Shown here piece by piece: positions 43,057 through 52,537 of a DNA stretch of 64,000 nt. The translations under genes were made by a program, and so were the position numbers. Source of the DNA: Chryseobacterium sp. JV274 (GTDB lineage Bacteria > Bacteroidota > Bacteroidia > Flavobacteriales > Weeksellaceae); assembly GCF_903969135.1 (NCBI RefSeq), contig NZ_LR824569.1, positions 1 through 64,000 of the forward strand, in the 5' to 3' direction. The notes below the pieces were generated by a model. That model saw nothing but the letters and a program-made list of their open reading frames with translations. It searched no databases and was not told the DNA's origin. Positions within the stretch are counted from its first letter, which is position 1. Each line of letters opens with the position of its first letter.

Positions 43057-43725
43057 ATGATTAAAGCAAGAAATATCCATAAATCTTATGGGAATTTAGA
43101 AGTACTGAAAGGAGTTGATATCCATATCAAAATGGGCGAGGTAGTTTCTATTGTTGGAGAATCAGGAGCAGGTAAATCTACGTTACTGCAGATTTTAGGA
43201 ACGCTGGATCATCCGAGTCAATCCAACAAATATGATACTGAAATTGAAATAGCAGGAGAATCATTTATTAATATGAATGATAAACAGCTTTCAAAGTTCA
43301 GAAACCAGAATATCGGTTTTGTATTTCAGTTTCATCAGCTTCTTCCTGAGTTTACAGCGCTGGAAAATGTATTGCTTCCGACAAAAATTGCCGGAGCCAA
43401 TGAAAAAGAAGCACTTGAAAAAGCTTATGCTTTATTTGAAGATTTAAAAATAGAACAGAGACTACAGCATAAACCCAATCAGCTTTCAGGTGGAGAGGCG
43501 CAAAGGGTAGCTGTAGCAAGAGCTTTAATCAACTCACCGAAAATCATTTTTGCAGATGAACCTACAGGTAACCTGGATTCTAAAAATGCGGATGATCTTC
43601 ACAGATTGTTTTTTGATCTTAGAGACAAATACAATCAAACTTTTGTAATTGTAACCCATAACCCGAATCTTGCAGAAATTACAGACCGCAAGCTCGTTAT
43701 GAAAGACGGAATGATCATAGAATAG
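43057..43725 (+). CDS. ABC transporter ATP-binding protein, LolD/MacB-like
   Basis: A 222-residue ATPase. Walker [10 protein letters not shown] at 34-42, Q-loop in [13 protein letters not shown], signature [15 protein letters not shown], Walker [13 protein letters not shown] and H-loop VTHNPN. The [13 protein letters not shown] segment and length match LolD-type ATPases that release lipoproteins from the inner membrane. The matching permease is not adjacent. Followed 17 bases on by an L,D-transpeptidase-like gene. Confidence 0.88.
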   Translation: MIKARNIHKSYGNLEVLKGVDIHIKMGEVVSIVGESGAGKSTLLQILGTLDHPSQSNKYDTEIEIAGESFINMNDKQLSKFRNQNIGFVFQFHQLLPEFTALENVLLPTKIAGANEKEALEKAYALFEDLKIEQRLQHKPNQLSGGEAQRVAVARALINSPKIIFADEPTGNLDSKNADDLHRLFFDLRDKYNQTFVIVTHNPNLAEITDRKLVMKDGMIIE

Positions 43726-43741
43726 AAGTATACAATAGCAG

Positions 43742-44320
43742 ATGATGAAACACCTTATTTTTCTTTTTATAATTTTAATTTCCTGTTCAAAAGCTGAATC
43801 CCAGCAGTTGAATTCACTGGATGTGCCTCAGGCAAGGATTTCGGAAATTAAAAACTATATTAAAGGAAAAGAGTATAATCAGGAATTGGCTGTTTTTATC
43901 AACTTTAAGATACCTTCCGGGAAATACCGTTATTTCATTTATAATCTGAAAAATAATACAATTGTACAACAAGCCGTTGTATCCCATGGTTCAGGTTCAG
44001 TCATTCCACGGTCTGATGCTTTAAAATTCAGTAATATTGAAGGTTCCTATCAGTCGTCTTTGGGAAAATATGTCATTGGAGAAAGCTATGTAGGAAAGTT
44101 TGGTAAAGCTTACCGGTTAAAAGGGCTTGATTCTACGAACAGCAATGCAATGCAGAGGGCAATTGTCCTTCATTCCTACGGATGCATTCCGGATGTGGAA
44201 TCTCAGACTCCGGCATGTTTAAGCTTAGGATGTCCGATGCTTTCGGTGAATGCTCTGAAAGAAACAGCAATATATATTGATCAGTCGACTAAACCGATGA
44301 TCCTGTATGCATTTTATTAA
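43742..44320 (+). CDS. L,D-transpeptidase catalytic-domain lipoprotein
   Basis: A 192-residue exported protein. The N-terminus IFLFIILISCSK is a probable lipobox with Cys16 (or Cys15 from the second Met). The rest resembles the murein L,D-transpeptidase catalytic domain family: QAVVSHGSGSVIPRSDAL, GKYVIGESYVGKFGKAYRL, then the active-site His in VLHSYGCIP and probable catalytic Cys in LSLGCPMLS. It would cross-link or trim peptidoglycan in the periplasm. It may be co-transcribed with the LolD-like gene. Confidence 0.85.
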   Translation: MMKHLIFLFIILISCSKAESQQLNSLDVPQARISEIKNYIKGKEYNQELAVFINFKIPSGKYRYFIYNLKNNTIVQQAVVSHGSGSVIPRSDALKFSNIEGSYQSSLGKYVIGESYVGKFGKAYRLKGLDSTNSNAMQRAIVLHSYGCIPDVESQTPACLSLGCPMLSVNALKETAIYIDQSTKPMILYAFY

Positions 44321-44337
44321 TTCATAATCTTTTTTTC

Positions 44338-45015
44338 ATGGCTATAAAATTTCTTGCAGAAGATGACAGACCCAGAGAAAAGTTTTTGCAGAAAGGCAAA
44401 AGCTCACTTTCTGATTCTGAGCTGCTGGCTATTATTATGGGAAGTGGAAATAGAGAAGAAGATGCTCTGGAACTATCACGGAAAATTTTAGCCTCTGTTA
44501 ATAACAGCTGGCATCAGTTGAGCTTACTTTCTGCTAAAGATCTGATGAAATTCAAAGGGATTGGAGTCACAAAAGCGATTTCAATTATTTCAGCTTTAGA
44601 AATCGGAAAAAGAAGAACGGTACAGGAAATTCCTGAAAAAGCAGTAATTGGTAACAGTAATGATGCTTATCTTATTCTTCAAAACCAGCTTTCTGACTTA
44701 AGAACAGAAGAGTTCTGGGCTATTTTCCTTAACAACAGTAACAAAGTGATTCATGTTTCCCAACTGACTCAGGGAGGAATAAGCCAATCTATTGTAGATG
44801 TAAGAATTCTGTACAAAACAGCACTGGATCATTTTTCAACGGGTATTATCATTGCCCACAACCATCCTTCCGGAAGTTTAAAACCAAGCCGGGAAGATAT
44901 CAGTATTACACAAAAAATAAAAGAAGCAGGAAATACTTTAAGTATCCAGCTTTTAGACCATATTATTGTCACGCAGGATTCCTATTTTAGTTTCTCGGAC
45001 TCAGGATTATTATGA
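44338..45015 (+). CDS. radC: RadC family protein (JAB/MPN domain)
   Basis: A 225-residue protein of the DNA-repair-named RadC family. The N-terminal helix-hairpin-helix-like part (LMKFKGIGVTKAISIISAL) is followed by the JAB metalloprotease-like domain: the metal site HNHPSGSLKPSREDI, with the Ser and Asp of the JAMM motif, and GIIIAHN. The E. coli radC phenotype was later reassigned, so the function is uncertain. Four-base overlap with the next gene. Confidence 0.9.
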   Translation: MAIKFLAEDDRPREKFLQKGKSSLSDSELLAIIMGSGNREEDALELSRKILASVNNSWHQLSLLSAKDLMKFKGIGVTKAISIISALEIGKRRTVQEIPEKAVIGNSNDAYLILQNQLSDLRTEEFWAIFLNNSNKVIHVSQLTQGGISQSIVDVRILYKTALDHFSTGIIIAHNHPSGSLKPSREDISITQKIKEAGNTLSIQLLDHIIVTQDSYFSFSDSGLL

Positions 45016-45926
45016 TTAGAAGATTGAAATACCATGAAATTAATTTTGTAAAATATGCTCAATGTTTAGAAAATTCCGAACAAAGAAAATATTCTGCTAC
45101 AAAAGATTTTTTAGATATAACTTCTACAATGCCATGGGAAATTCTCGTTTATAAGGATTATGAGGCTGTGATGCCTGTCCCTTTTGTAAGAAAATATGGG
45201 ATGAAAATTGTTCATAATCCGAAACTTTGCCAGCAGCTTGGTGTTTTTTCTGTTAAAGATAATCTTGAACTTAATGAGGCTTTTTTAGAATATCTAGAAA
45301 AAAATTACATGATCAGGGCCTATCCGTTCAATGATGTAAACCAGTTTCGAACGAAGATCAGAATCAAGAAGAACTTTTTATTATATCCCAATATTTATGA
45401 GAAAGTACGTGCCAATTATTCTCCCAAAAGAAAAAGAAAACTTCGTTTAGATGAAGAAGTTTTAAAAGAATCAGAAGTTAAAACCATTTCTTTTAACAAA
45501 GCAAAGACTTTTATAGAAGCCCACACGATAGGGTTGAGTAAAGACAATGATTTGTGTGAATTCATGAGGATTTTTGAGAGTTTTCATAAGTTGGATTACC
45601 TGAAGTTCACAGCTTTTTATTATCAAAACAAGATTATCAACGTAATAGCTACTTACAGAGACTGTAACATGGTGGCACTTTTGGGTAATTTTAATGATAA
45701 AGATTACGTCAAATTATCTGGAGCTTCAGTATTGATTGATACTCTTATTAAAGATAATATCGAAACTCATATTTTTGACTTTGAAGGGGGAGAGCTACCC
45801 AATATTGAAGAATTTTTCAGAGGTTTTCGCCCGGAATTAAGACCTTACGGAATTATCGAAAATTCAAAAAAGAACCTCTTTAAAAAATTAGGGTATCTTA
45901 TCATGAGAGGGAAGTCATTTTTATGA
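45012..45926 (+). CDS. FemAB/GNAT-like protein, unknown function
   Basis: A 304-residue protein of the GNAT-like fold group seen in Bacteroidota. The C-terminal half has the diagnostic FDFEGGELPNIEEFFRGF segment, and LKFTAFYYQNKIINVIATYR, both typical of FemAB-like aminoacyl or acyl transferases. The N-terminal half is a degenerate second GNAT domain. It may transfer an amino acid or acyl group to a cell-surface or intermediate substrate. Coupled to radC by a 4-base overlap and followed by a PhyH-like oxygenase. Confidence 0.75.
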   Translation: MIRRLKYHEINFVKYAQCLENSEQRKYSATKDFLDITSTMPWEILVYKDYEAVMPVPFVRKYGMKIVHNPKLCQQLGVFSVKDNLELNEAFLEYLEKNYMIRAYPFNDVNQFRTKIRIKKNFLLYPNIYEKVRANYSPKRKRKLRLDEEVLKESEVKTISFNKAKTFIEAHTIGLSKDNDLCEFMRIFESFHKLDYLKFTAFYYQNKIINVIATYRDCNMVALLGNFNDKDYVKLSGASVLIDTLIKDNIETHIFDFEGGELPNIEEFFRGFRPELRPYGIIENSKKNLFKKLGYLIMRGKSFL

Positions 45927-45999
45927 TGAAAAGCATTGTTTAGATTGGTTCTAATTAAGTAATATTCCGTAACTTTATAAAATCCTTAGTAAAACACTT

Positions 46000-46932
46000 A
46001 TGTTACAACAGATTCGTCAGTACAAATTATCATATATGCTTTATAACTTGTTTAAAAAGAATAAATTAAAGCATAATATTCCATTGTATAAAAAATACGG
46101 AATCAATAAGAATTATTTTTCAAGTATTTCGAGTAAAGATTTTGCTCATCTTCCTGCAAGCGATAGAAAGGTAAATTATGCAAAACTTATAGAAACTCCC
46201 TTTTTTAAGAAGTTATCGGAAGAAAATAAAGAAAGTGTTCTTCAGTATGATGATAATGGCTATCTGATTTTGAGAAATTTCCTGACTCCGGAAACGGCAG
46301 ATCAAATCAATACAGAAATTGATAAGCTGATGGAAGATGGTACACTGAAGTTTATTTACGGGGGAAAACTGATGTTTGCCATTCATCATTCAGAAATTAT
46401 TAAAAACATTGGAAGTGATAAGGAATTATTAGACTTTTTATCTGTTTTACTGGACGGAAAATCTAAACTTTTCCAAAGTATCAATTTCATCAACGGAAGC
46501 CAGCAAAAAACACATTCAGATAGTATTCACATGACGACTTACCCTTTGGGAGGATTACTTGGAGTCTGGATTGCATTGGAAGATGTGGATGAAACGAATG
46601 GTGCTCTTCATTACATTCCTAAGAGCCATAAATTACCTTATTTCCTGAATTCTGATTATGATAATGAGGGTACAGCCCTGAAAATCGGTAAGAAAAGTTA
46701 CAGAGCTTATGAAACATTTCTTGAAGATAAAGTAAAAGAGCTGGGATTGAAAAAAGAAGTCTTTAAAGCAAAAAAAGGGGATCTATTGATCTGGCATGCC
46801 AATATTCTCCATGGCGGTGAGTCTCATACGGATAAAAACAGAACTAGAAAAAGCCTTGTATATCACTTCTTTGATGAAAATAGCGTTTGTTATCATGAAG
46901 TGACTCAAAGGCCGGCATTGTTTGAATTGTAA
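46000..46932 (+). CDS. Phytanoyl-CoA dioxygenase (PhyH)-like Fe(II)/2-oxoglutarate oxygenase
   Basis: A 310-residue cytosolic oxygenase. The facial triad is visible as the His and Asp of THSD and the His of WHANILHGGESH, with a 2-oxoglutarate-binding Arg in NRTRKSLVYHF. The VWIALEDVDETNGALHYIP segment is a hallmark of PhyH proteins that modify small molecules and natural products. Substrate unknown. It sits between the FemAB-like and a multipass membrane gene, so a role in surface-lipid or secondary-metabolite modification is conceivable. Confidence 0.85.
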   Translation: MLQQIRQYKLSYMLYNLFKKNKLKHNIPLYKKYGINKNYFSSISSKDFAHLPASDRKVNYAKLIETPFFKKLSEENKESVLQYDDNGYLILRNFLTPETADQINTEIDKLMEDGTLKFIYGGKLMFAIHHSEIIKNIGSDKELLDFLSVLLDGKSKLFQSINFINGSQQKTHSDSIHMTTYPLGGLLGVWIALEDVDETNGALHYIPKSHKLPYFLNSDYDNEGTALKIGKKSYRAYETFLEDKVKELGLKKEVFKAKKGDLLIWHANILHGGESHTDKNRTRKSLVYHFFDENSVCYHEVTQRPALFEL

Positions 46933-47008
46933 TCCTTTATTATAAAAGCTTTTTATAAGAATAGAAGTTGATAGTTTTTTTACATTTGTATACTTATAAT
47001 ATCAACGT

Positions 47009-48184
47009 ATGAAAAAAAGGGAGAATATTCTTGTTTTTATATTTTCAATCTATGTATGCATCATGTCATACTACCTATATGCCAACCATTATTACAATAC
47101 TGATATGGAAGCTTATATGGGATTGATTTATAAAACGGAATATCCCGAAATGAAAATTGAAGAGATTCATCAGAAAGTATATGATGAATTGCGGGAAAAG
47201 AATCCTGATTTTGCGGGATTAGGACCTGTAGATCCAATGGTGAAAGAAGTAGCGAAAGGTGAAAGTAGCTATTACAAAATATTGTCACAAAATCCTAAAG
47301 CCTATGAAGAAGAATTGCAGCTTTTTGTAGTGAAACCTTTTTATAATTTCATCAATTGGGCATTCTTTAAATTAGGTTTTAGTGCATCTGCTTCCAATTC
47401 TTTAATTTCAGCTATTTCTTACGCCCTGATTCTTATTTTGATTTTCGGTTTTTTGATAAAAATTCTGAAAAATTATAGTCTTGCTTTTATCATCACGATT
47501 TTAATTTCCCTGTTCAAACCTCTTCAGGAATCAGGCAGGCATGTCTCTGCAGATTCTTTATCATGTCTGTTGCTTCTCTTGAGCTTCTATGTATTTTTAG
47601 TAAGAAAAAATTTTTTTCTTGCGGGAATCTTTGCTATGCTGTGTATTCTTACAAGACCGGAATATTTTATTTTTTATTCTTTTCTGTATGGCATTATTTA
47701 TCTTTATAGAAACAGGCTGCAGGTGAAAACAGGTCCATTATTGATATCATATGGATATCTGTTTCTTTCCTTCTTTTTAATACAGACTTTTAATCAGGTT
47801 TCATGGTCTACACTCTTTATGAATCAGTTTACTAAAGTTCAGATTTACCCTGTTTCACAACCCGATCCGTTTTCTTTTTCAGATTATATTCATTTTATTA
47901 AAAGTAAAATAATGCTGGAGTTCAACGCTTCGTATTTTCCGGTTCTTTTGATTTTTATAATCATTATTCTGGCTAATAATTTTTCACTTTATAATAAAAA
48001 AAGACAGGCTCAGGTCTTATTTTTTGTAATTATTTATGGAACTGTCATCATGAGATTCCTGGTTTTTCCGTCCTTGGTAAACAGGATGATGTTGGGCTTT
48101 TACCTTATAATTATATTAGCATTAGTTTATATACAAAATTCTAAAGTGGATATCTTTAAAAACTCTTTAGAAGACGGAAAATAA
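47009..48184 (+). CDS. Multipass membrane protein, possibly GT-C-like
   Basis: A 391-residue protein with an N-terminal helix, a hydrophilic segment of about 80 residues containing DMEAYMG and a string of acidic residues, and about eight hydrophobic helices. The arrangement, one helix, a large acidic exoplasmic loop, then many helices, is that of GT-C glycosyltransferases and their relatives, but no DD motif can be confirmed. Function not recognised. It ends 24 bases before the next start. Confidence 0.65.
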   Translation: MKKRENILVFIFSIYVCIMSYYLYANHYYNTDMEAYMGLIYKTEYPEMKIEEIHQKVYDELREKNPDFAGLGPVDPMVKEVAKGESSYYKILSQNPKAYEEELQLFVVKPFYNFINWAFFKLGFSASASNSLISAISYALILILIFGFLIKILKNYSLAFIITILISLFKPLQESGRHVSADSLSCLLLLLSFYVFLVRKNFFLAGIFAMLCILTRPEYFIFYSFLYGIIYLYRNRLQVKTGPLLISYGYLFLSFFLIQTFNQVSWSTLFMNQFTKVQIYPVSQPDPFSFSDYIHFIKSKIMLEFNASYFPVLLIFIIIILANNFSLYNKKRQAQVLFFVIIYGTVIMRFLVFPSLVNRMMLGFYLIIILALVYIQNSKVDIFKNSLEDGK

Positions 48185-48188
48185 TTAG

Positions 48189-48196
48189 TAATTTTG
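48189..48196 (+). promoter_or_regulatory. -7 box before the 48.2 kb gene
   Basis: TAATTTTG, 12 bases before the ATG at 48209. Confidence 0.5.
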
Positions 48197-48208
48197 CAGT
48201 CTAAAATT

Positions 48209-48721
48209 ATGACGAGTCTTTCAGGATATCTACCGTATGCATTTGCATTGATTATTGCAATTCCTTTTTTGGTTTTGCTTAGACAATTTGTACATTCGTA
48301 CATTACTCTTAAAAACCAGGAAATCAAACTACTCACCGTGAAATCTAATTCAGAGAACAAAGCACATTCTTACGAAAGAATGACCTTGTTTCTGGACAGA
48401 ATGAAGCCGTCAAACCTTATCCATAGATTTGATAGAGAATTAGCGGTTCATGAATTTATTTTCCTTACCGAAAAAACAATCAATGAAGAATTTGAATATA
48501 ACTCCTCACAGCAGTTATACATCACAAAAAATTCATGGAAGAATATTGTAGACTCTAAAAATGCGATCATAGAATTGCTTCACAAAACCTATGACGGATT
48601 GAAAGGGGAGGTTCAACTGGATGAATTCAAAACGATTTTCATCATGAACTACATGGAAGGCAACGATTATATTGTGGAAACAATAGAAGACTTAAGAAAA
48701 GAAATCTTAATAATAACTTAA
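48209..48721 (+). CDS. Membrane-anchored protein of unknown function, Bacteroidota-conserved type
   Basis: A 170-residue protein with one N-terminal helix (YAFALIIAIPFLVLLRQF) and a soluble, helical remainder (SYERMTLFLDRMKP, KNIVDSKNAIIELLHKTY). The type is familiar from Flavobacteriia as an uncharacterised conserved protein located next to inorganic pyrophosphatase genes, but I cannot name a domain. The start is the ATG at 48209; an upstream in-frame TTG lies inside the -7 box. It precedes ppa by 17 bases. Confidence 0.72.
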   Translation: MTSLSGYLPYAFALIIAIPFLVLLRQFVHSYITLKNQEIKLLTVKSNSENKAHSYERMTLFLDRMKPSNLIHRFDRELAVHEFIFLTEKTINEEFEYNSSQQLYITKNSWKNIVDSKNAIIELLHKTYDGLKGEVQLDEFKTIFIMNYMEGNDYIVETIEDLRKEILIIT

Positions 48722-48738
48722 AAAATAACAGATAAATA

Positions 48739-49350
48739 ATGATTCCAAATTTTAAAGCACATCCATGGCACGGAATTTCTGCAGGAGAAGATGCGCCAAA
48801 TGTTGTAAACGTATTTGTGGAAATTGTTCCTTCAGATACTATTAAATATGAAGTAGATAAAGAAACAGGATACTTAAAAGTAGACAGACCACAGAAATTT
48901 TCTAACATCATCCCTGCTTTATATGGTTTTGTTCCAAGAACATACTGTGATAAGGAAGTAATGAGACTTGCTGTAGAAGCAGGAGCTACGGATGTTACAA
49001 TGGGAGATCATGACCCTCTTGATATTTGTGTTTTAAGTTCTCACAACATCCATGCTGGAGGTTTATTGATGGAAGCTATTCCAATCGGAGGTTTTAAAAT
49101 GATCGACGGAGGAGAAGCTGATGATAAAATCGTTGCAGTAATGATCAATGACCATGCTTTCGGACACTTCAGAGATATTTCTGAATTACCAGAAGCAGAG
49201 GTAAAAAGATTAATGCACTACTTCCTAACGTATAAAAACCTGCCGGATGAGCCTGCTAAATGTAGAATTCAGGAGGTTTATGGAGCTGAGCATGCTAGAA
49301 AAGTGATTAAAGCTTCTCAAACAGACTACGCAGATAAATTCGGAGGATAA
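48739..49350 (+). CDS. ppa: Inorganic diphosphatase, family I
   Basis: A 203-residue cytosolic enzyme that hydrolyses pyrophosphate to drive biosynthesis. The signature Asp cluster is MGDHDPLDICV, a slight variant of the NGDPLDVLV consensus; other family I motifs are VEIVPSDTIKYEVDKETG, YGFVPRTYCD and the AFGHFRDISEL region. The length exceeds E. coli PPase by about 28 residues. Just downstream lies the gene of the membrane pyrophosphatase, so soluble and ion-pumping pyrophosphate hydrolysis are encoded side by side. Confidence 0.93.
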   Translation: MIPNFKAHPWHGISAGEDAPNVVNVFVEIVPSDTIKYEVDKETGYLKVDRPQKFSNIIPALYGFVPRTYCDKEVMRLAVEAGATDVTMGDHDPLDICVLSSHNIHAGGLLMEAIPIGGFKMIDGGEADDKIVAVMINDHAFGHFRDISELPEAEVKRLMHYFLTYKNLPDEPAKCRIQEVYGAEHARKVIKASQTDYADKFGG

Positions 49351-49371
49351 GATTCTCTTTATTCATAAAAT

Positions 49372-49408
49372 AAAAAAGGGTAGACAGGTTTCTGTTTACT
49401 CTTTTTTG
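49372..49408 (+). terminator. Terminator of ppa
   Basis: Stem AAAAAAGGGTAGACAG / CTGTTTACTCTTTTTT with two G-U-type mismatches and a T6 tail. Confidence 0.7.
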
Positions 49409-49419
49409 TTGAGTAAAAG

Positions 49420-49450
49420 TCATTGCGAACAGACTGTGAAGCAATCTCAA
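49420..49450. repeat. GTCATTGCGAACAGACTGTGAAGCAATCTC element
   Basis: Its ends are reverse complements with mismatches (ATTGC at 49421-49425 and GCAAT at 49441-49445). The same type of palindrome, GTCATTGCGA...GCAATCTC, is a frequent intergenic element in Bacteroidota. Its presence elsewhere in this genome must be checked. Confidence 0.5.
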
Positions 49451-49456
49451 ACTCTG

Positions 49457-49487
49457 AAAAACCTTTGAATAATTTAAAGGTTTTTTT
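49457..49487. terminator. Second hairpin in the ppa-hppA gap
   Basis: Stem AAAAACCTTT / AAAGGTTTTT with T8. It sits next to the palindromic element, so part of a composite. Confidence 0.55.
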
Positions 49488-49670
49488 TATGCATGAAATG
49501 TGTCTGAAAGCCTTATTCAGTACTGTTTCTTCATCAATTTCTACCACGATAGGTTCGGTGTCATATTTTTATCCTTTTTGATGGTAAGCATCATACTGTT
49601 AAAGTTTTTAGTGCTTTGATGGTAATTATTTATTATATTTAATTTTCTATTACCAAAAAAATATTAAACT

Positions 49671-52403
49671 ATGGATCTATTTGTGTTAGTGCCAATTTTT
49701 GGTGTCGTCGCTTTACTTTATACATTTCTTCAGAGCAACTGGGTAAATAAACAGAATGCAGGAAATGAAAAAATGAAAATAATCAGCGGCCATATTGCAG
49801 ACGGTGCAATGGCTTTTCTAAAGGCTGAATATAAAATCTTAATGTACTTCGTGGTGGTAGTCGCCATTTTACTCGCCGTAATGGGATCAAGTAATGCCAA
49901 CTCGCATTGGAGTATCGGTATTGCCTTTGCAGTAGGAGCTGTATTGTCCGCATTAGCAGGTTTTATCGGGATGAAAATTGCTACCAAAGCCAATGTCAGG
50001 ACAGCTGAAGCGGCAAGAACTTCACTGTCGAAAGCGCTTAAAGTATCTTTTACAGGAGGTTCTGTTATGGGAATGGGGGTTGCCGGACTTGCTGTTTTAG
50101 GCTTAGGAGCATTATTCCTGATCATCAAACAGATTTTTGCACCCGATGCCACAGTAGATTCTCATGAAATGGAAAAGACCATTGAAATTCTCACAGGGTT
50201 TTCTCTAGGTGCAGAATCCATAGCACTTTTTGCAAGAGTAGGAGGCGGTATTTATACAAAAGCGGCAGACGTAGGTGCTGACCTTGTAGGAAAAGTAGAA
50301 GCCGGAATCCCTGAAGATGATCCCCGAAACCCTGCAACGATTGCAGATAACGTAGGAGATAACGTAGGTGATGTAGCAGGAATGGGAGCCGACCTTTTCG
50401 GGTCTTATGTTGCAACAGTTCTGGCAACCATGGTGTTAGGTAGAGAAACTATTTCCGATGATGCCTTCGGTGGTTTTGCTCCAATCCTTTTACCGATGCT
50501 GATTGCAGGAACAGGAATTATATTTTCTATGATCGGAACTTTATTTGTGAAAATTAATGATAATGAAGGCTCATCCACTTCCAGTGTACAGAATGCTTTA
50601 AACCTTGGAAACTGGGGAAGTATTGTTATTACAGCTATATCATCTTACTTTCTGGTAACTTATATCCTACCTGAAAAAATGGTTCTAAGAGGCCATGAGT
50701 TTACTAAAATGGGGGTATTTGGTGCCATCATGGTAGGATTGGTTGTAGGAACTTTAATGAGCATCATAACAGAATACTATACCGCAATGGGTAAAAGACC
50801 GGTTTCCAGTATTGTGAGACAGTCTTCTACAGGACACGCAACTAACATTATCGGAGGTTTATCCGTGGGTATGGAATCTACTTTACTTCCGATTATCGTG
50901 TTGGCAGGCGGAATCTATGGATCTTATCTGTGTGCCGGGCTTTATGGTGTTGCCATTGCAGCAGCAGGAATGATGGCTACTACAGCTATGCAGCTGGCAA
51001 TTGATGCCTTTGGACCTATTGCTGATAATGCCGGTGGTATTGCCGAAATGAGTGAACTTCCCAAAGAGGTACGTGAAAAAACAGATATCCTGGATGCGGT
51101 AGGAAATACAACTGCAGCTACCGGAAAAGGATTTGCTATTGCTTCAGCAGCTTTGACAGCATTAGCATTATTTGCAGCTTTTGTTGGAATTGCAGGAATT
51201 GACGGAATTGATATTTACAGAGCAGATGTTTTGGCTGGTTTATTTATTGGTGGAATGATTCCGTTTATCTTTTCATCATTGGCAATCACTGCAGTTGGGC
51301 AGGCTGCCATGGCGATGGTGGAAGAAGTAAGAAGACAGTTTCGTGAAATTCCGGGAATTTTAGAAGGAAAGGCACAACCTGAATATGAAAAATGTGTTGC
51401 TATCTCTACAGATGCCTCCATCAGAAAAATGATGCTGCCTGGTGCTATAGCAATCATTTCCCCACTCTTAATGGGATTTATTTTCGGTCCTGAAGTATTG
51501 GGAGGATTTTTGGCTGGTGCCACGGTATGTGGTGTTTTGATGGGAATGTTCCAGAATAACGCAGGAGGTGCCTGGGATAATGCTAAAAAATCATTTGAAA
51601 AAGGGGTGGATATCAATGGACAGACCTATTACAAAGGTTCAGAGCCACATAAAGCATCTGTAACAGGAGATACGGTTGGAGATCCTTTTAAAGATACTTC
51701 CGGCCCATCCATGAATATTCTGATCAAGTTAATGTCAATTGTTTCTTTGGTTATTGCACCTACTTTAGCTGTTTTGCATAAAGATAAAATTGAAGCCAAC
51801 AGAAAAGCAAAAATTGAAAGCCTTACCGGAATATCTGCCGCTACAACGGCTGGTCATGCAGATCTTACAACAGTTCCGGTTTCCCCTGGTGGAGTTCAGG
51901 GACATCTTAATGAAAGTGGCGACTTTGTGTATGAAACAGGAAATGTTCAGAAAATAAAATTGGATGGAGGAAAAACGATTGCCATAGGAGATGGAAGCCA
52001 GCTTTATCAGCTTTATAATGTGGTGAAACAGAAAGATAAATCTGCTTTAGACCCTAATAAATGGTACACCATTGAAAACCTTTATTTTGAAACAGGTTCC
52101 AGTGACCTGAAGGCAGGCTATGAACTCCAGCTGAATACTTTAGCGGAAATCTTAAATGCATATCCTGATCTGAAAATAAAATTAGGCGGATATACAGATA
52201 ACAGTGGTAATGAAGATAGTAATCTTAAATTATCAAATCTGAGGGCACAAACAGCAAAACTTAAATTACTCGAGCTGGGTGTTTCTGCAGACAGAGTAGA
52301 AGCTGAAGGATATGGTTCACAGCATCCGGTATGTGAAGCCAATGACACTGATGAGTGTAAAGCAAAAAACAGAAGAATTGATGTAAGAGTTCTGGCTCTT
52401 TAA
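49671..52403 (+). CDS. hppA: Membrane ion-pumping pyrophosphatase fused to an OmpA domain
   Basis: A 910-residue protein. Residues 1 to about 720 are an M-PPase with about 16 helices and the catalytic signature [39 protein letters not shown] near 205-250. The K+-dependence position in [11 protein letters not shown] is Ala, which marks the K+-dependent subfamily. Residues about 795-910 form an OmpA-type peptidoglycan-binding domain: [33 protein letters not shown] and NRRIDVRV. M-PPase C-termini face the periplasm, so the fused domain can contact peptidoglycan. The pumped ion (H+ or Na+) cannot be read. Follows ppa. Confidence 0.93.
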   Translation: MDLFVLVPIFGVVALLYTFLQSNWVNKQNAGNEKMKIISGHIADGAMAFLKAEYKILMYFVVVVAILLAVMGSSNANSHWSIGIAFAVGAVLSALAGFIGMKIATKANVRTAEAARTSLSKALKVSFTGGSVMGMGVAGLAVLGLGALFLIIKQIFAPDATVDSHEMEKTIEILTGFSLGAESIALFARVGGGIYTKAADVGADLVGKVEAGIPEDDPRNPATIADNVGDNVGDVAGMGADLFGSYVATVLATMVLGRETISDDAFGGFAPILLPMLIAGTGIIFSMIGTLFVKINDNEGSSTSSVQNALNLGNWGSIVITAISSYFLVTYILPEKMVLRGHEFTKMGVFGAIMVGLVVGTLMSIITEYYTAMGKRPVSSIVRQSSTGHATNIIGGLSVGMESTLLPIIVLAGGIYGSYLCAGLYGVAIAAAGMMATTAMQLAIDAFGPIADNAGGIAEMSELPKEVREKTDILDAVGNTTAATGKGFAIASAALTALALFAAFVGIAGIDGIDIYRADVLAGLFIGGMIPFIFSSLAITAVGQAAMAMVEEVRRQFREIPGILEGKAQPEYEKCVAISTDASIRKMMLPGAIAIISPLLMGFIFGPEVLGGFLAGATVCGVLMGMFQNNAGGAWDNAKKSFEKGVDINGQTYYKGSEPHKASVTGDTVGDPFKDTSGPSMNILIKLMSIVSLVIAPTLAVLHKDKIEANRKAKIESLTGISAATTAGHADLTTVPVSPGGVQGHLNESGDFVYETGNVQKIKLDGGKTIAIGDGSQLYQLYNVVKQKDKSALDPNKWYTIENLYFETGSSDLKAGYELQLNTLAEILNAYPDLKIKLGGYTDNSGNEDSNLKLSNLRAQTAKLKLLELGVSADRVEAEGYGSQHPVCEANDTDECKAKNRRIDVRVLAL

Positions 52404-52423
52404 AATCATTAAAATATAATGGA

Positions 52424-52448
52424 AGCACTGCCTTGGCGGTGCTTTTTT
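52424..52448 (+). terminator. Terminator of hppA
   Basis: AGCACTGCC / GGCGGTGCT (one G-U) then T7. Confidence 0.85.
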
Positions 52449-52537
52449 TATTATATTTTGGGGTAGCATGAAAATTAAAATTATATGAATAGATATCCAC
52501 AATCATCTGTGAAAATCTGAGAAATCTGTGAGAAAAA

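Noticed and set aside
49359..49547. 62-codon minus-strand reading across the palindromic element after ppa
   Set aside because: It runs through a terminator and a repeat (ASQSVRNDFYS comes from the repeat itself).
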